The notes under the pieces: model-generated
The model's input: only the letters and a program-made list of their open reading frames with translations
What the model was told of the DNA's origin: nothing
Database searches by the model: none
Shown here: positions 41,111 through 48,292 of the stretch, piece by piece
Position numbering within the stretch: position 1 is the first letter of the stretch
How the letters are laid out: each line of letters opens with the position of its first letter
Position numbers and translations under genes: made by a program
IMG/VR virus record: IMGVR_UViG_3300028592_000013
Location: 1 to 58,170 of that record
DNA length: 58,170 bases
From: a virus
Strand: one strand, 5' to 3'

Positions 41111-41812
41111 CTAGCCGAACCGAGCCGAAATCTCAGCCACGAGGCGACTGCCGACCTCGATTTCGAAGGACGGCCGGTAGTGGCCAGAGTCGACCATCGC
41201 CAGATCGTAGCCAGCGCCTAGCACCCACGGCGTGGGATCGATTGTTGTCACGCTGCTGGATAGGAGCACGTCCCTGATCAGGGTTCGTTCGGGAAACGGC
41301 GAGCCGTCGTCACGTGGGATCGTGAGATGCGGGACGAAGGCGACCGGCGTTGGATGAAGCGCAGCAACGATTGCTTGAATGTCTGCCCTCAGCTCCTGCG
41401 CGCTCTGTACGTGCTGCCGCGCTCCGTCGACAATGGCGTGCGTGGCTTCCGAGACTTGCCGAGAGCCAGACAAGATGTCGCGAACACACCACTGCTGAAG
41501 GTGCCACCCGTTCGCGCGCAGGTTCTTGATGCTCGACACCTCGACCACGAACACGTCGGTCCCGGCGTAGAAGTCGGGCCGGATAGCAGAGCGGTCGAAC
41601 TTCAGCGGGTTGTGCACCAGGAGCGGCTCGATCGTTTCGGGGAGGTCCATCCTGCCGTTCATGATCTCGATCTTCTGCAGCACTTCGCGCGTCGAATGGA
41701 CGAACCACTCGGCTCCGCCGCGATGGCCGACCGTGATCCGCCCCTTCATTCGGTTTAGTGGCTCGACCACCCGGCAAGTTCCGATCGCTGAGACCCGCAA
41801 CATCCCGGCCAT
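41111..41812 (-). CDS. SGNH-like paralogue of the adjacent gene
   Basis: A 233-residue protein clearly related to the 40252-41049 product: 'MLRVSAIGTCRV', 'GTDVFVVEVSSIK', 'NGWHLQQWCV', 'VAFVPHLTIPRDDGSPFPER', 'DPTPWVLGAGY' and 'MVDSGHY' (D208-x2-H211). The GSC motif is GTC here, so the invariant residue is Cys13 and not Ser. The C-terminal extension of its partner is missing. ATG start with CGGAGA upstream. Both genes lie in tandem with 61 bases between. Probably acyl transfer or hydrolysis on glycans; function not proven. Confidence 0.6.
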   Translation of the reverse strand: MAGMLRVSAIGTCRVVEPLNRMKGRITVGHRGGAEWFVHSTREVLQKIEIMNGRMDLPETIEPLLVHNPLKFDRSAIRPDFYAGTDVFVVEVSSIKNLRANGWHLQQWCVRDILSGSRQVSEATHAIVDGARQHVQSAQELRADIQAIVAALHPTPVAFVPHLTIPRDDGSPFPERTLIRDVLLSSSVTTIDPTPWVLGAGYDLAMVDSGHYRPSFEIEVGSRLVAEISARFG

Positions 41813-41874
41813 TCTCCGAGGCTTTGGCCAAATTGCAAGCGGCTCCGCGCGTGCTGTATGCTCGGCTCGACGCC
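41813..41874 (+). promoter_or_regulatory. Divergent intergenic region with candidate rightward promoter
   Basis: This 62-base gap separates the minus-strand SGNH pair from the plus-strand lysis region. TTGCAA (41833-41838) and TATGCT (41857-41862), 18 bases apart, form a reasonable sigma-70-type promoter for the gene at 41875. The predicted start is about 5 bases before the ATG, so a leaderless transcript is possible. A leftward promoter was not recognised. Confidence 0.35.
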
Positions 41875-42162
41875 ATGAAAGCTCGGCATTTGCGCCTCGT
41901 CACGCCAGTTCGTGAGGCCGTGGCGCCGCCAAGCGTGCGTCAGCTCGCGCATATGCTACGCGGCGCGAACAGCGTCGACCTGGGCCGCGGTTGGCGCGCC
42001 GGCCTAGCCCTGCGGGCAGTAGCTGGCCGATCCCGATGGTCACTGGTGTCTGAGGGTGAGCCCGGCGCCCGCGGCAGCGAGCTCATTCCCGGCAACAGCA
42101 AGCGATTCGACGCGGTGGCCGCAGCGAGACGTCTGCTGGCCGCCGTGCGCGACGCAGGCTGA
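41875..42162 (+). CDS. Hypothetical basic protein, 95 aa
   Basis: ATG 41875 follows the candidate promoter and lacks a Shine-Dalgarno. The protein is basic, with a helix (RQLAHMLRGANSVDLGRGWR), a beta segment (ALRAVAGRSRWSLVSEGEPG) and a C-terminal helix (KRFDAVAAARRLLAAVRDAG). Not recognised. First gene of the plus-strand block that leads into lysis genes. Confidence 0.5.
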   Translation: MKARHLRLVTPVREAVAPPSVRQLAHMLRGANSVDLGRGWRAGLALRAVAGRSRWSLVSEGEPGARGSELIPGNSKRFDAVAAARRLLAAVRDAG

Positions 42163-42260
42163 GGGCTGCAAGCCCAGCCGGCCAAGCGCTGACCGCGCCT
42201 CCCGCCCACGCGGCAGCCTGCCGTGCTCGGCCGAGCTCCACCGAATCGAGGAGACATCAC
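42163..42260 (+). other. Spacer with small hairpins
   Basis: GGGCT/AGCCC and CGGCA/TGCCG can each form short stems, but no T-run follows. The last bases carry the CGAGGAG ribosome site for the gene at 42261. No gene is seen. Confidence 0.3.
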
Positions 42261-42851
42261 ATGCTGTTCATCGAAAGCGCCCGAGCGTTCCTCGCGGCGA
42301 TCAACCCCGCCCTGCCCGCCATCGCGCTCGTGCTCGTCCTCTGGGCACCTCAGGCCGCAATCCGCCGTTGGCTGCCGGCGCTCTGGGAGCTACCCGCGAG
42401 CTGGGGCCCGAAAGGCCATGAGGCCCGGCGCCTCTGGCAAGCCCTGCCGTCGCTTGTCGGCGGTGCAGCGCTCGGCGCCCTGTCGGCTGGCGGTGACCCA
42501 TGGGAGGCCGGCACGGGCGCGCTCATCGGCGCCGTGACGCCGTTCTGGCACCACCTGCTCGCCGCTATCCCGTTCGTGCCCTACACCGGCGAGCTCGGGA
42601 GCAAGCGCGACAAGGACGACGACGACAAGACGCCGCCGACTGGGACGAAGGCCATCGGCCTGGTCTGCTTCGCGTCGCTGGCGCTCGTCGGCTGCGGTCT
42701 GCTCGGCGCTGAGCATGCCGAGGCCCCTCCCTGCGACGAGGTCTCATACGCGCAGCTATCAGTGAGCTGCGGCAACGATGAGACCGAGTGTGACCGTCAG
42801 CTGAGCGAGCGCGAGACCTTCTGCGCCGAGCGTATCGAGGAGAGCAAATGA
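42261..42851 (+). CDS. Putative holin/membrane protein with internal lipobox
   Basis: A 196-residue protein with GAGGAG before its ATG. Hydrophobic segments lie at ~12-30 (NPALPAIALVLVLWAPQAAI) and ~65-105 ('VGGAALGALSAG', 'GTGALIGAVTPFWHHLLAAI P'). A charged loop (KRDKDDDDK) follows, then a second hydrophobic stretch with a lipobox-like end (LVCFASLALVGCGLLGAEH) and a Cys-containing periplasmic tail. It could be a holin, or a fusion of membrane protein and spanin-like lipoprotein. The position two genes before an endolysin supports a lysis role. Confidence 0.5.
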   Translation: MLFIESARAFLAAINPALPAIALVLVLWAPQAAIRRWLPALWELPASWGPKGHEARRLWQALPSLVGGAALGALSAGGDPWEAGTGALIGAVTPFWHHLLAAIPFVPYTGELGSKRDKDDDDKTPPTGTKAIGLVCFASLALVGCGLLGAEHAEAPPCDEVSYAQLSVSCGNDETECDRQLSERETFCAERIEESK

Positions 42852-43066
42852 GCATCCCCGCAGCAGCCGCTCAGGCGGCGAAGTACGTGGCCGAGGGCGC
42901 AGAGCTCCTCTCGCGGGTGCCGACCTCGACGCTCGGCAGCGTGATCGCTGCGCTCAAGGCTATCGTGAACGGCGAGCCCACGAAGGCCGAACGACTCGCG
43001 AAGAACGCTGCGCTGGCACTCGCTGCACGCGCTGCAGCCAAGGCGCGGATCAAGGCCGGCAAGTGA
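42848..43066 (+). CDS. Ala-rich small protein, 72 aa
   Basis: ATGA overlap with the membrane protein gene. It is almost all helix and Ala/Lys-rich (AAAQAAKYVAEGAELLSRVP; ALALAARAAAKARIKAGK), amphipathic rather than fully membrane-spanning. It may assist lysis or bind the membrane surface; not recognised. Confidence 0.45.
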   Translation: MSIPAAAAQAAKYVAEGAELLSRVPTSTLGSVIAALKAIVNGEPTKAERLAKNAALALAARAAAKARIKAGK

Positions 43067-43209
43067 AGTCTCGGCGCCGACTCAGGCAGGCCATGAACAT
43101 CGGCATCCGCCTCGGTGCCTGCGCAACATGGGCTGTTGTCAGCGCGCTTCAGCTCGTTCGTGAGGCGCAGCGTCGGATCCAGGGAAAGCCGCCATGGCCA
43201 AACTGCTGA
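43063..43209 (+). CDS. Small single-span membrane protein, 48 aa
   Basis: GTG start overlapping the previous stop. After an Arg-rich start (KSRRRLRQAM), residues 12-32 (NIGIRLGACATWAVVSALQLV) are a weak membrane segment. Its short length hid it from gene lists. Perhaps a lysis accessory (spanin-like or antiholin); speculative. The next gene begins 16 bases before its end. Confidence 0.45.
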   Translation: MKSRRRLRQAMNIGIRLGACATWAVVSALQLVREAQRRIQGKPPWPNC

Positions 43210-43385
43210 ACACGCATCGCCCGGCGAGGCCCAAGCGTGGCCGCTTCTGTTCGCTCTGCGCCGATCAGAGCTGGCGACGCGAACAGCCGCGTTGCTTAGG
43301 CTGCGGCGAGACGTATGCGCCGGAGCGTGTGGCGAGCCGGACGCCGACGTTTCGGAGCAATGCGGGATTGTTGTTGGAGGAGTGA
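43194..43385 (+). CDS. Zinc-finger-like small protein, 63 aa
   Basis: ATG with GGAAAG 6 bases upstream. Cys pairs CSLC and CLGC, separated by 13 residues, could bind zinc (RGRFCSLCADQSWRREQPRC LGCGE). Basic overall. Function unknown; it precedes and overlaps the endolysin gene. Confidence 0.5.
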   Translation: MAKLLNTHRPARPKRGRFCSLCADQSWRREQPRCLGCGETYAPERVASRTPTFRSNAGLLLEE

Positions 43386-44191
43386 TGCACGCATCCGTGA
43401 TTGAGAAGTGGCACCAGTTCAGTACCCCGTTGGAGGGCCGCGTTGGGCACCTCTACGCCGATGTGAAGCAGCTCCTGACCGCTGGCGTCGGGAACCTTGC
43501 GGACCCGGTTTCGCTCGCGCTTCAGATGCCGTGGAAGCTCCCGGACGGATCGCTCGCCAGCAAGGACGAGGTGGTCCGGCAGTGGAACGCTGTGAAGTCA
43601 CAGGCCGCCTACCTGTCGAAGCGCCACTACAAGTTCGCGGCGCCGCTGAGTACCATCCGACTCACCGACGAGGACATCGACGCCTTCGTTGCCAAGCGCC
43701 TGGCGCAGACAGAGCGCGCGCTCAAGAAAGCGTACCCGAACTGGGACGACTTCCCGGCGGACGCGCAGCTTGGTTGCCTCTCGATGGCCTGGGCAGTCGG
43801 CGATGGGTTCCCTGCGATCTTCAAGAACTTCACTCGGTTCGCCAACAAGCAGGACTGGGTGAGCGCCAAGGCATGCGCGAAGATCAAGGCGGACAATAAC
43901 CCCGGCGTAGTCCCGAGGAATCGCAACAACGAGCTGTGCTTCGACAACGCCGCGACCGTGTTTGAGAACGCCATGGACAGGTCGGTGTTGCACTGGCCGA
44001 CCGTGGCGACCAGGCCAAAGGCTGATGCGGCCCCTCTGCAGCGCCCGGCGATCACAGACGCAGATCGCGCCCGCGTGCTCGCCATGAGTGAGGCCTACGC
44101 GCGCGCTACCGCAGAACTCATTCGAGCCGACGCCCTACGCGAGCTCACGGGTCACGGGATCGACCCCGCCGACGGTGGAGGCGAGACCTGA
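43385..44191 (+). CDS. Endolysin (GH24 lysozyme-like)
   Basis: A 268-residue protein. The GH24 triad spacing is exact: E17, then D26 (8 residues between), then T32 (5 between), as in T4 lysozyme E11/D20/T26, inside 'LEGRVGHLYADVKQLLTAGV GN'. Further conserved pieces are 'QLGCLSMAWAVGDGFPAIFKNF' and 'RNNELCFDNAA'. It would cut peptidoglycan glycosidic bonds at lysis. No signal peptide, so a holin is needed; the membrane genes upstream fit. The C-terminal ~70 residues are extra and unrecognised. Confidence 0.7.
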   Translation: MHASVIEKWHQFSTPLEGRVGHLYADVKQLLTAGVGNLADPVSLALQMPWKLPDGSLASKDEVVRQWNAVKSQAAYLSKRHYKFAAPLSTIRLTDEDIDAFVAKRLAQTERALKKAYPNWDDFPADAQLGCLSMAWAVGDGFPAIFKNFTRFANKQDWVSAKACAKIKADNNPGVVPRNRNNELCFDNAATVFENAMDRSVLHWPTVATRPKADAAPLQRPAITDADRARVLAMSEAYARATAELIRADALRELTGHGIDPADGGGET

Positions 44192-44685
44192 TGTCTCCGC
44201 GACTCGTGCCGGACCACGAGGACGACGGCCCGCTAAAGCAGACGCCTCCGCTGAAGCCCGCGCCAACGACGGAGCTCCGCGACACGGACCCAGTGCCGCC
44301 GCCCGAGGACGAAGCGCTCAAGGCGATCCGGGCCGTTCACGCCCTGGTGGCCAACCTCGCGCTACAGGTCGACAGCATCGAGCACAAGGTCGACCACGCC
44401 GTTGACGTCGGTCGAGCCGCGCAATCGGCCGCGATCATGGCCTCGGACTCGGCGAAGCTCTTGCGCAAGGAATCCCTCGCCGCGCTGGCAGCTCTCGACG
44501 CCAAGGTCGAGCACATCGCCATGCGTCAGACGGGCGTCATCAACACGCTCGCCGAGATGGTCGCCGACCAGCGCCACGTGCTGCACGATCACCAGCAGCG
44601 GCTCGATCGCGCCGAAGGTCACAACGGCAACGGCAACGGGCACGGCTACGACGGCGATACGGTTGTCACGTCGGCGGAAGAGTAG
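44191..44685 (+). CDS. Coiled-coil protein, 164 aa
   Basis: Overlaps the endolysin gene by one base (TGATG). The first 45 residues are Pro-rich, residues ~45-135 form long helices (ALKAIRAVHALVANLALQVDSIEHKVDHAV; LDAKVEHIAMRQTGVINTLA EMVADQRHVL), and the tail is a Gly/Asn repeat (GHNGNGNGHGYDGD). Perhaps a structural or lysis accessory protein; no family recognised. Confidence 0.55.
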   Translation: MSPRLVPDHEDDGPLKQTPPLKPAPTTELRDTDPVPPPEDEALKAIRAVHALVANLALQVDSIEHKVDHAVDVGRAAQSAAIMASDSAKLLRKESLAALAALDAKVEHIAMRQTGVINTLAEMVADQRHVLHDHQQRLDRAEGHNGNGNGHGYDGDTVVTSAEE

Positions 44686-44754
44686 CGGACGGCCTGTTGC
44701 GCGTGCTGCGCAACGGTGGCCGGGCAGACAACAGAGGGGCGCGAGAGGAACCGT
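44686..44754 (+). promoter_or_regulatory. Strong hairpin between lysis block and phosphoesterase gene
   Basis: GTTGCGC (44696-44702) pairs with GCGCAAC (44708-44714) around a 5-base loop, with flanking GGCC/GGCC able to extend it. No T-run follows, so it may be a transcript-end stabiliser or weak attenuator. GAGAGGAA just before 44755 is the next ribosome site. Confidence 0.4.
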
Positions 44755-45906
44755 ATGGGACACTCGACGAAGTGCGCAACGCCGGAAGAGCTTGAGAGCC
44801 TGAAGCCGTTCGCCACTGAGAACGAGAGGCGGTGTCTTGACGCGCTGATCGCCAACGGTTCGCTTCGCAAGGCCGCGGCTGCAATCGGCAAGAACGAAGG
44901 CTCGTTCAACAGCGCGATTCGGACTGTGCGAGCGCGCGCCGTGGTGCAGCACGGGTGGCGACCCGAAGCCTGGGGACGGGTTGGCTGGAAGACTCTCGCG
45001 GCAGGAGCCCCGGCGCCCTCGGTGGCGCCGCAAGCGCCAGGGCACGGTCAGTCGCCGCGGTCGGCGGCGCAGCCAGCGTCAAAGCCCGCGCGTGCCCCAG
45101 AGCGCCCCCACGTGGCGAGCCGGTCGTTTCGCGACTTCCCGCAGCCGGCAGACTTCGACCGGCCAATGCGCGTGTTCATCATTCCTGATGTTCACGTTCC
45201 TAACCATCACGAGCAAGCCTGGAACACGTGTCTCGCCGCGCTTCATGCGTGGCGCCCGGACCGAGTCGTCATCCTCGGTGACTTCGTTGACGACGCGTGT
45301 GTCAGTTCACACGCCAAGCGTCCCGATCGCTCGAGGCTGCTCAGCGAGGAGATAGACGCGAACAACGTGGAGCTCGATCGCGTCCAGGCCGCAGGCTGCG
45401 AATACGTCGACTTCCTAGAAGGCAACCACTGCGATCGTTTGGCCCGCTACATGGCCGAGAAAGCGCCGGAACTTTACGGCCTTGTTTCGATGCCGGAGCT
45501 GCTCCGCATCAACGAGCGCGGCTGGCGATGGCATCCGTACAAAACGTCGATCAAGATCGGAAAAGTCGTGATGACCCACGACGTCGGCTTCGCGGGCAAG
45601 AACGCCGCCTGGCAGAACCTTGCAGCGACCGGCAAGTCGGTGATCACTGGGCACACGCACTGGGCGACGATGGTCTACCAGGGACACGATGACGGGACAC
45701 GTCACGTCAGCGTGACGGCGGGCTGGCTGGGCGACCCAGAGAAGGCTGCCGACTATCGCCCGCTCGACCGTGCAAGGCGCGAGTGGCAGCACGGCTTCTG
45801 CACTGCAGAAATCGACCGTGACGGTGTGGCATGGGTCAACTTCCGCCCTATCATTGACGGGCGCACCATTATCGACGGGCGCGTAATCCAAGGGAGTTGC
45901 GGATGA
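44755..45906 (+). CDS. Calcineurin-like metallophosphoesterase with N-terminal HTH
   Basis: A 383-residue protein. Residues 28-60 hold a helix-turn-helix-like segment (SLRKAAAAIGKNEGSFNSAI). The phosphoesterase core has all metal motifs: D145-x-H147 (PDVHVP), GDFVDD 175-180, GNH 223-225, H275 and GHTH 299-302. The linker (~80-130) is Ala/Pro-rich. It probably hydrolyses phosphodiesters or phosphomonoesters on nucleic acids or nucleotides; the HTH suggests DNA binding. ATG 44755 is chosen for GAGAGGAA upstream; GTG 44716 is an in-frame alternative. Confidence 0.78.
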   Translation: MGHSTKCATPEELESLKPFATENERRCLDALIANGSLRKAAAAIGKNEGSFNSAIRTVRARAVVQHGWRPEAWGRVGWKTLAAGAPAPSVAPQAPGHGQSPRSAAQPASKPARAPERPHVASRSFRDFPQPADFDRPMRVFIIPDVHVPNHHEQAWNTCLAALHAWRPDRVVILGDFVDDACVSSHAKRPDRSRLLSEEIDANNVELDRVQAAGCEYVDFLEGNHCDRLARYMAEKAPELYGLVSMPELLRINERGWRWHPYKTSIKIGKVVMTHDVGFAGKNAAWQNLAATGKSVITGHTHWATMVYQGHDDGTRHVSVTAGWLGDPEKAADYRPLDRARREWQHGFCTAEIDRDGVAWVNFRPIIDGRTIIDGRVIQGSCG

Positions 45907-46442
45907 AGCGGTGCGGCGCATGTCGGCGCGAACTGGATGCCTCGGCATTCAGTAAACTGAAGTCATCGAAAGACGGGCTCGCGTGGCGCTGTCGCGGCTG
46001 CGATCGGGCAGCGCGGTTGCGCTGGGAGTCCGGCCTGACTGTGCAGCCGCCGAGTGAAAAGTGGTGCGCGGGCTGCGTCTCAACCAAGCTGACGTCCGGA
46101 TTCTATGCCGGCAAGACCAAGCGGCGGAATCCTGATCGAGTTACGGCATCTGAGGAGAAGCGCAGGGCGAGAAAGAAGGGCACCGACTCGACAGGTGTCA
46201 GCGTGAATGAGTGGCGAGCCGTTCTCGATGCGTTCGATCACCGGTGCGCCTACTGCTACACGACAGGAAGAATGAGTATGGACCACTTCCGCCCGCTTGC
46301 GCACGGCGGCAAGCACTCGCCCGACAACGTCGTTCCCGCATGCAGGTCCTGTAACTCCTCCAAGGCCGACGATCTAATCTTCTCCTGGCTACCCCGCTTC
46401 GAGCGCTCCGGCCGTCTAGCGCGCCACGCCAAGGCGGCCTGA
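45903..46442 (+). CDS. HNH endonuclease with tandem zinc pairs
   Basis: A 179-residue protein in ATGA overlap. The N-terminal half carries CGAC, CRGC, CAGC zinc knuckles. The HNH core is 'FDHRCAYCYTTGRMSMDHFRPLAHGG' then 'SPDNVVPACRSCNSSKAD', with the D-H, the conserved N and the two CxxC pairs. Such knuckled HNH proteins occur in many phages near packaging or lysis genes and may nick DNA. Distinct from the HNH at 492. Confidence 0.8.
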   Translation: MKRCGACRRELDASAFSKLKSSKDGLAWRCRGCDRAARLRWESGLTVQPPSEKWCAGCVSTKLTSGFYAGKTKRRNPDRVTASEEKRRARKKGTDSTGVSVNEWRAVLDAFDHRCAYCYTTGRMSMDHFRPLAHGGKHSPDNVVPACRSCNSSKADDLIFSWLPRFERSGRLARHAKAA

Positions 46443-46448
46443 GCCCGC

Positions 46449-46973
46449 GTGACCGCCATCGCCGCCATCGAGCACGCCGGGAAAGCCTGGTTTGCCGGTG
46501 ACTCGCACGTCGAGCTCGAGGGGATCCGTGTGCTGCAGCGCGCGCCAAAGGTCTTCCGCCGTGGCCCCGTCGTCATCGGGATCGCTGGCCTAACCGTGTG
46601 GGAAGCGCTCTGGCGGCGCGTCTCATTCGTTCGCCAGCCGGGGCGCGACGTCGAGGCCTGGGTTTTCGGCGAGTTCGCCGAGACGGCGCAGCGCGAGATC
46701 AAGGCGCTTGAGATCGAAGGCGACGACCGCGGCGAATGCGCGGCGCTCATCGGCATCGCCGGCCGCGTCTACTACGTCGAGCACGACGGCAATCCGTGGC
46801 GACCGGCTCACGGCTACTGGGCGATCGGCTCCGGCGCGGAGCTGGCGATTGGCTCGCTCCACACGACGGCTCGGCGGAAGCTCTTGCCGCGCTACCGACT
46901 AAACCTCGCACTTCAGGCTGCGGCGGCTCACTGCACGACTGTGGCGCCGCCTTTTCGTTTTGTCAGCACGTAG
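46449..46973 (+). CDS. Proteasome beta/HslV-like Ntn hydrolase
   Basis: A 174-residue protein. After removal of the initiator Met the chain starts at Thr (T2 = Thr1). The classical residues are in register: D18 (=17) in GDS and K34 (=33) in PKVF, exactly the proteasome beta-subunit numbering. 'VVIGIAGLTVWEALW' and 'YWAIGSGAELAIGSLHT' complete the fold. Cellular members are ATP-dependent proteases with an ATPase cap; the phage forms are uncharacterised. GTG start. No ATPase partner is nearby, so it may use the host's or act on small peptides. Confidence 0.78.
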   Translation: MTAIAAIEHAGKAWFAGDSHVELEGIRVLQRAPKVFRRGPVVIGIAGLTVWEALWRRVSFVRQPGRDVEAWVFGEFAETAQREIKALEIEGDDRGECAALIGIAGRVYYVEHDGNPWRPAHGYWAIGSGAELAIGSLHTTARRKLLPRYRLNLALQAAAAHCTTVAPPFRFVST

Positions 46974-46985
46974 GGAGAGAGAACG

Positions 46986-47069
46986 ATGAAACACTGCCAA
47001 CACTGCGGCTACGTCGACTGTATCTGCGGGCTCTGCAAGGCGCGCTTTCGATTGCAGGGCGCATCTTGA
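46986..47069 (+). CDS. Very small zinc-finger-like peptide, 27 aa
   Basis: GGGAGAGAG precedes ATG 46986. The 27-residue product contains five cysteines (CQHC, CIC, C) in 'CQHCGYVDCICGLCKARFRL', a plausible single zinc finger. Its TGA overlaps the next TTG (TTGA), a sign of translational coupling. Length is at the edge of what can be called a gene. Confidence 0.4.
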   Translation: MKHCQHCGYVDCICGLCKARFRLQGAS

Positions 47070-47476
47070 GAGGCTACGCGGATGTGCCAGACGGCCCCAC
47101 CTTCGACGGCATCGAATACCAGCGTTGGGTCGAGCTGCTCTCGCTCTGGCGCGCGCTCGGTCTGCACGACCGGATCGCGCTCTTGAACTTCGCCCGGGAG
47201 CTGAACCGCGGAGGCGAGTCGGCGCGCACCATCGGGCTTGGTGAGGCGCTGGCGGAGGTCGACCGGGTGATCGGAGCCAGCCAGGGCAAGCACCCGTCCA
47301 GCCGCTGGAAGACGTACACCGTCGCGCATCACACCGCAAAACTGATCGGGCACGTGGCGAAGTTTCTGGGCGGCGAGCGCAAGGATCCAGAGTCACGCCG
47401 GCACGCGCTGGCCCACGTTACAGCGCGCGCGCTGATGGCCCTGCAGCTCGAACTCGACGAAGACAAGCGACGCTAG
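47066..47476 (+). CDS. DUF5664-like putative dATP/dGTP diphosphohydrolase
   Basis: A 136-residue protein, TTG start coupled to the peptide upstream. Conserved helix patterns: 'YQRWVELLSLWRALGLHDRIALLNFAREL', 'GKHPSSRWKTYTVAHHTAKLIGHVAKFLGGERKDPESRRHALAHVT'. 'H.aKfl.GErkDpES..H.lah' is the signature of a phage nucleotide-pyrophosphohydrolase-related family (DUF5664). Together with the MazG/HisE-like enzyme at 5595 it would control nucleotide pools. GTG 47084 is an alternative start. Confidence 0.5.
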   Translation: MRGYADVPDGPTFDGIEYQRWVELLSLWRALGLHDRIALLNFARELNRGGESARTIGLGEALAEVDRVIGASQGKHPSSRWKTYTVAHHTAKLIGHVAKFLGGERKDPESRRHALAHVTARALMALQLELDEDKRR

Positions 47477-47479
47477 CCC

Positions 47480-48049
47480 ATGCCGTCTGATCGCAAAACC
47501 CCAGTCGTGCCCCGCCCCGGGCCGCGCTTGCCGTTGCCGCCACGAGTGCCGACTGGGCTCGAGCCGGAGGCGCAGAAGGCGGACGAAACGCCAAGGAGCG
47601 CGAACGGCCTCGGCTTCGAATTCAAGGCGAGGAACATCAACCTCGCCGACCTCGGGAAGTTTCTCCTACTGATCCTCGGGCCTCTCCTCGGCCTGTACAA
47701 CGTCGTCGACAAGGCCCCGGCTCCGCAGCTCGAACGCGTCGAGGTCAAGCAAGATGCCACGCGCGAGCGTATCGAGGGGCGTCGCGATCGCGACAGTGGC
47801 GAGCTGAAGACGCCGGGACTCGCCGATCGGCTGGTCGACGCCGAGAAGCGGCTAGCTCGACTCGAGGCGCTGCGTTGCCCGGAGCAACATTTTATCGCCG
47901 CTGCTCTGGGCCGCGCTGGCGTTCACGGCGTCGTCGTCCAAAACTGCGCGGCGCCGGCAGAGATCGAAGCCGTGCCGGACATCGGCATGCCCGGCCGACA
48001 GAAGCCGCGGACCGAGTGGACAATTCGGACGCCGATGCCGGCGCCGTAG
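47480..48049 (+). CDS. Membrane-anchored coiled-coil protein, 189 aa
   Basis: After a Pro-rich N-terminus (PRPGPRLPLPPRVPTGLEP), residues ~55-75 (LADLGKFLLLILGPLLGLYN) form one membrane segment. A charged coil follows (ERVEVKQDATRERIEGRRDR; VDAEKRLARLEALR) with Cys at ~134 and ~155. The layout resembles a phage spanin inner-membrane subunit or a class II holin-like protein. Last plus-strand gene before the terminator at 48.12 kb. Confidence 0.5.
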   Translation: MPSDRKTPVVPRPGPRLPLPPRVPTGLEPEAQKADETPRSANGLGFEFKARNINLADLGKFLLLILGPLLGLYNVVDKAPAPQLERVEVKQDATRERIEGRRDRDSGELKTPGLADRLVDAEKRLARLEALRCPEQHFIAAALGRAGVHGVVVQNCAAPAEIEAVPDIGMPGRQKPRTEWTIRTPMPAP

Positions 48050-48115
48050 TAACCACCAACACCATTTCGCCGCCAGCCACTGCCCTAGCAATAGGAGCCA
48101 ACAAGGCGGCATTCC

Positions 48116-48158
48116 AAGGCCGGTCGTTCCTTTCGGGGAGCGGTCGGCCTTTTTCTTT
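48116..48158 (+). terminator. Rho-independent terminator closing the plus-strand block
   Basis: AAGGCCGGTCGTTCC (48116-48130) pairs fully, using three G-U pairs, with GGAGCGGTCGGCCTT (48137-48151) over a 6-base loop. TTTTTCTTT follows at once. Converging minus-strand genes end at 48293, so this separates the two transcription units. The reverse strand has no T-run, so it acts on rightward transcripts. Confidence 0.85.
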
Positions 48159-48292
48159 GATCCGCGCCGACTGGGGTTCCCTGCGCGAAATCGCCAGGTG
48201 CAGCCGTGGTCCGCGGGGTGCTACTGAGGGGGCGAGTCCGGGCCACCGGTGACCTCTGACCTCCCGTGGCCACGGGCACCAACCTACACCAC

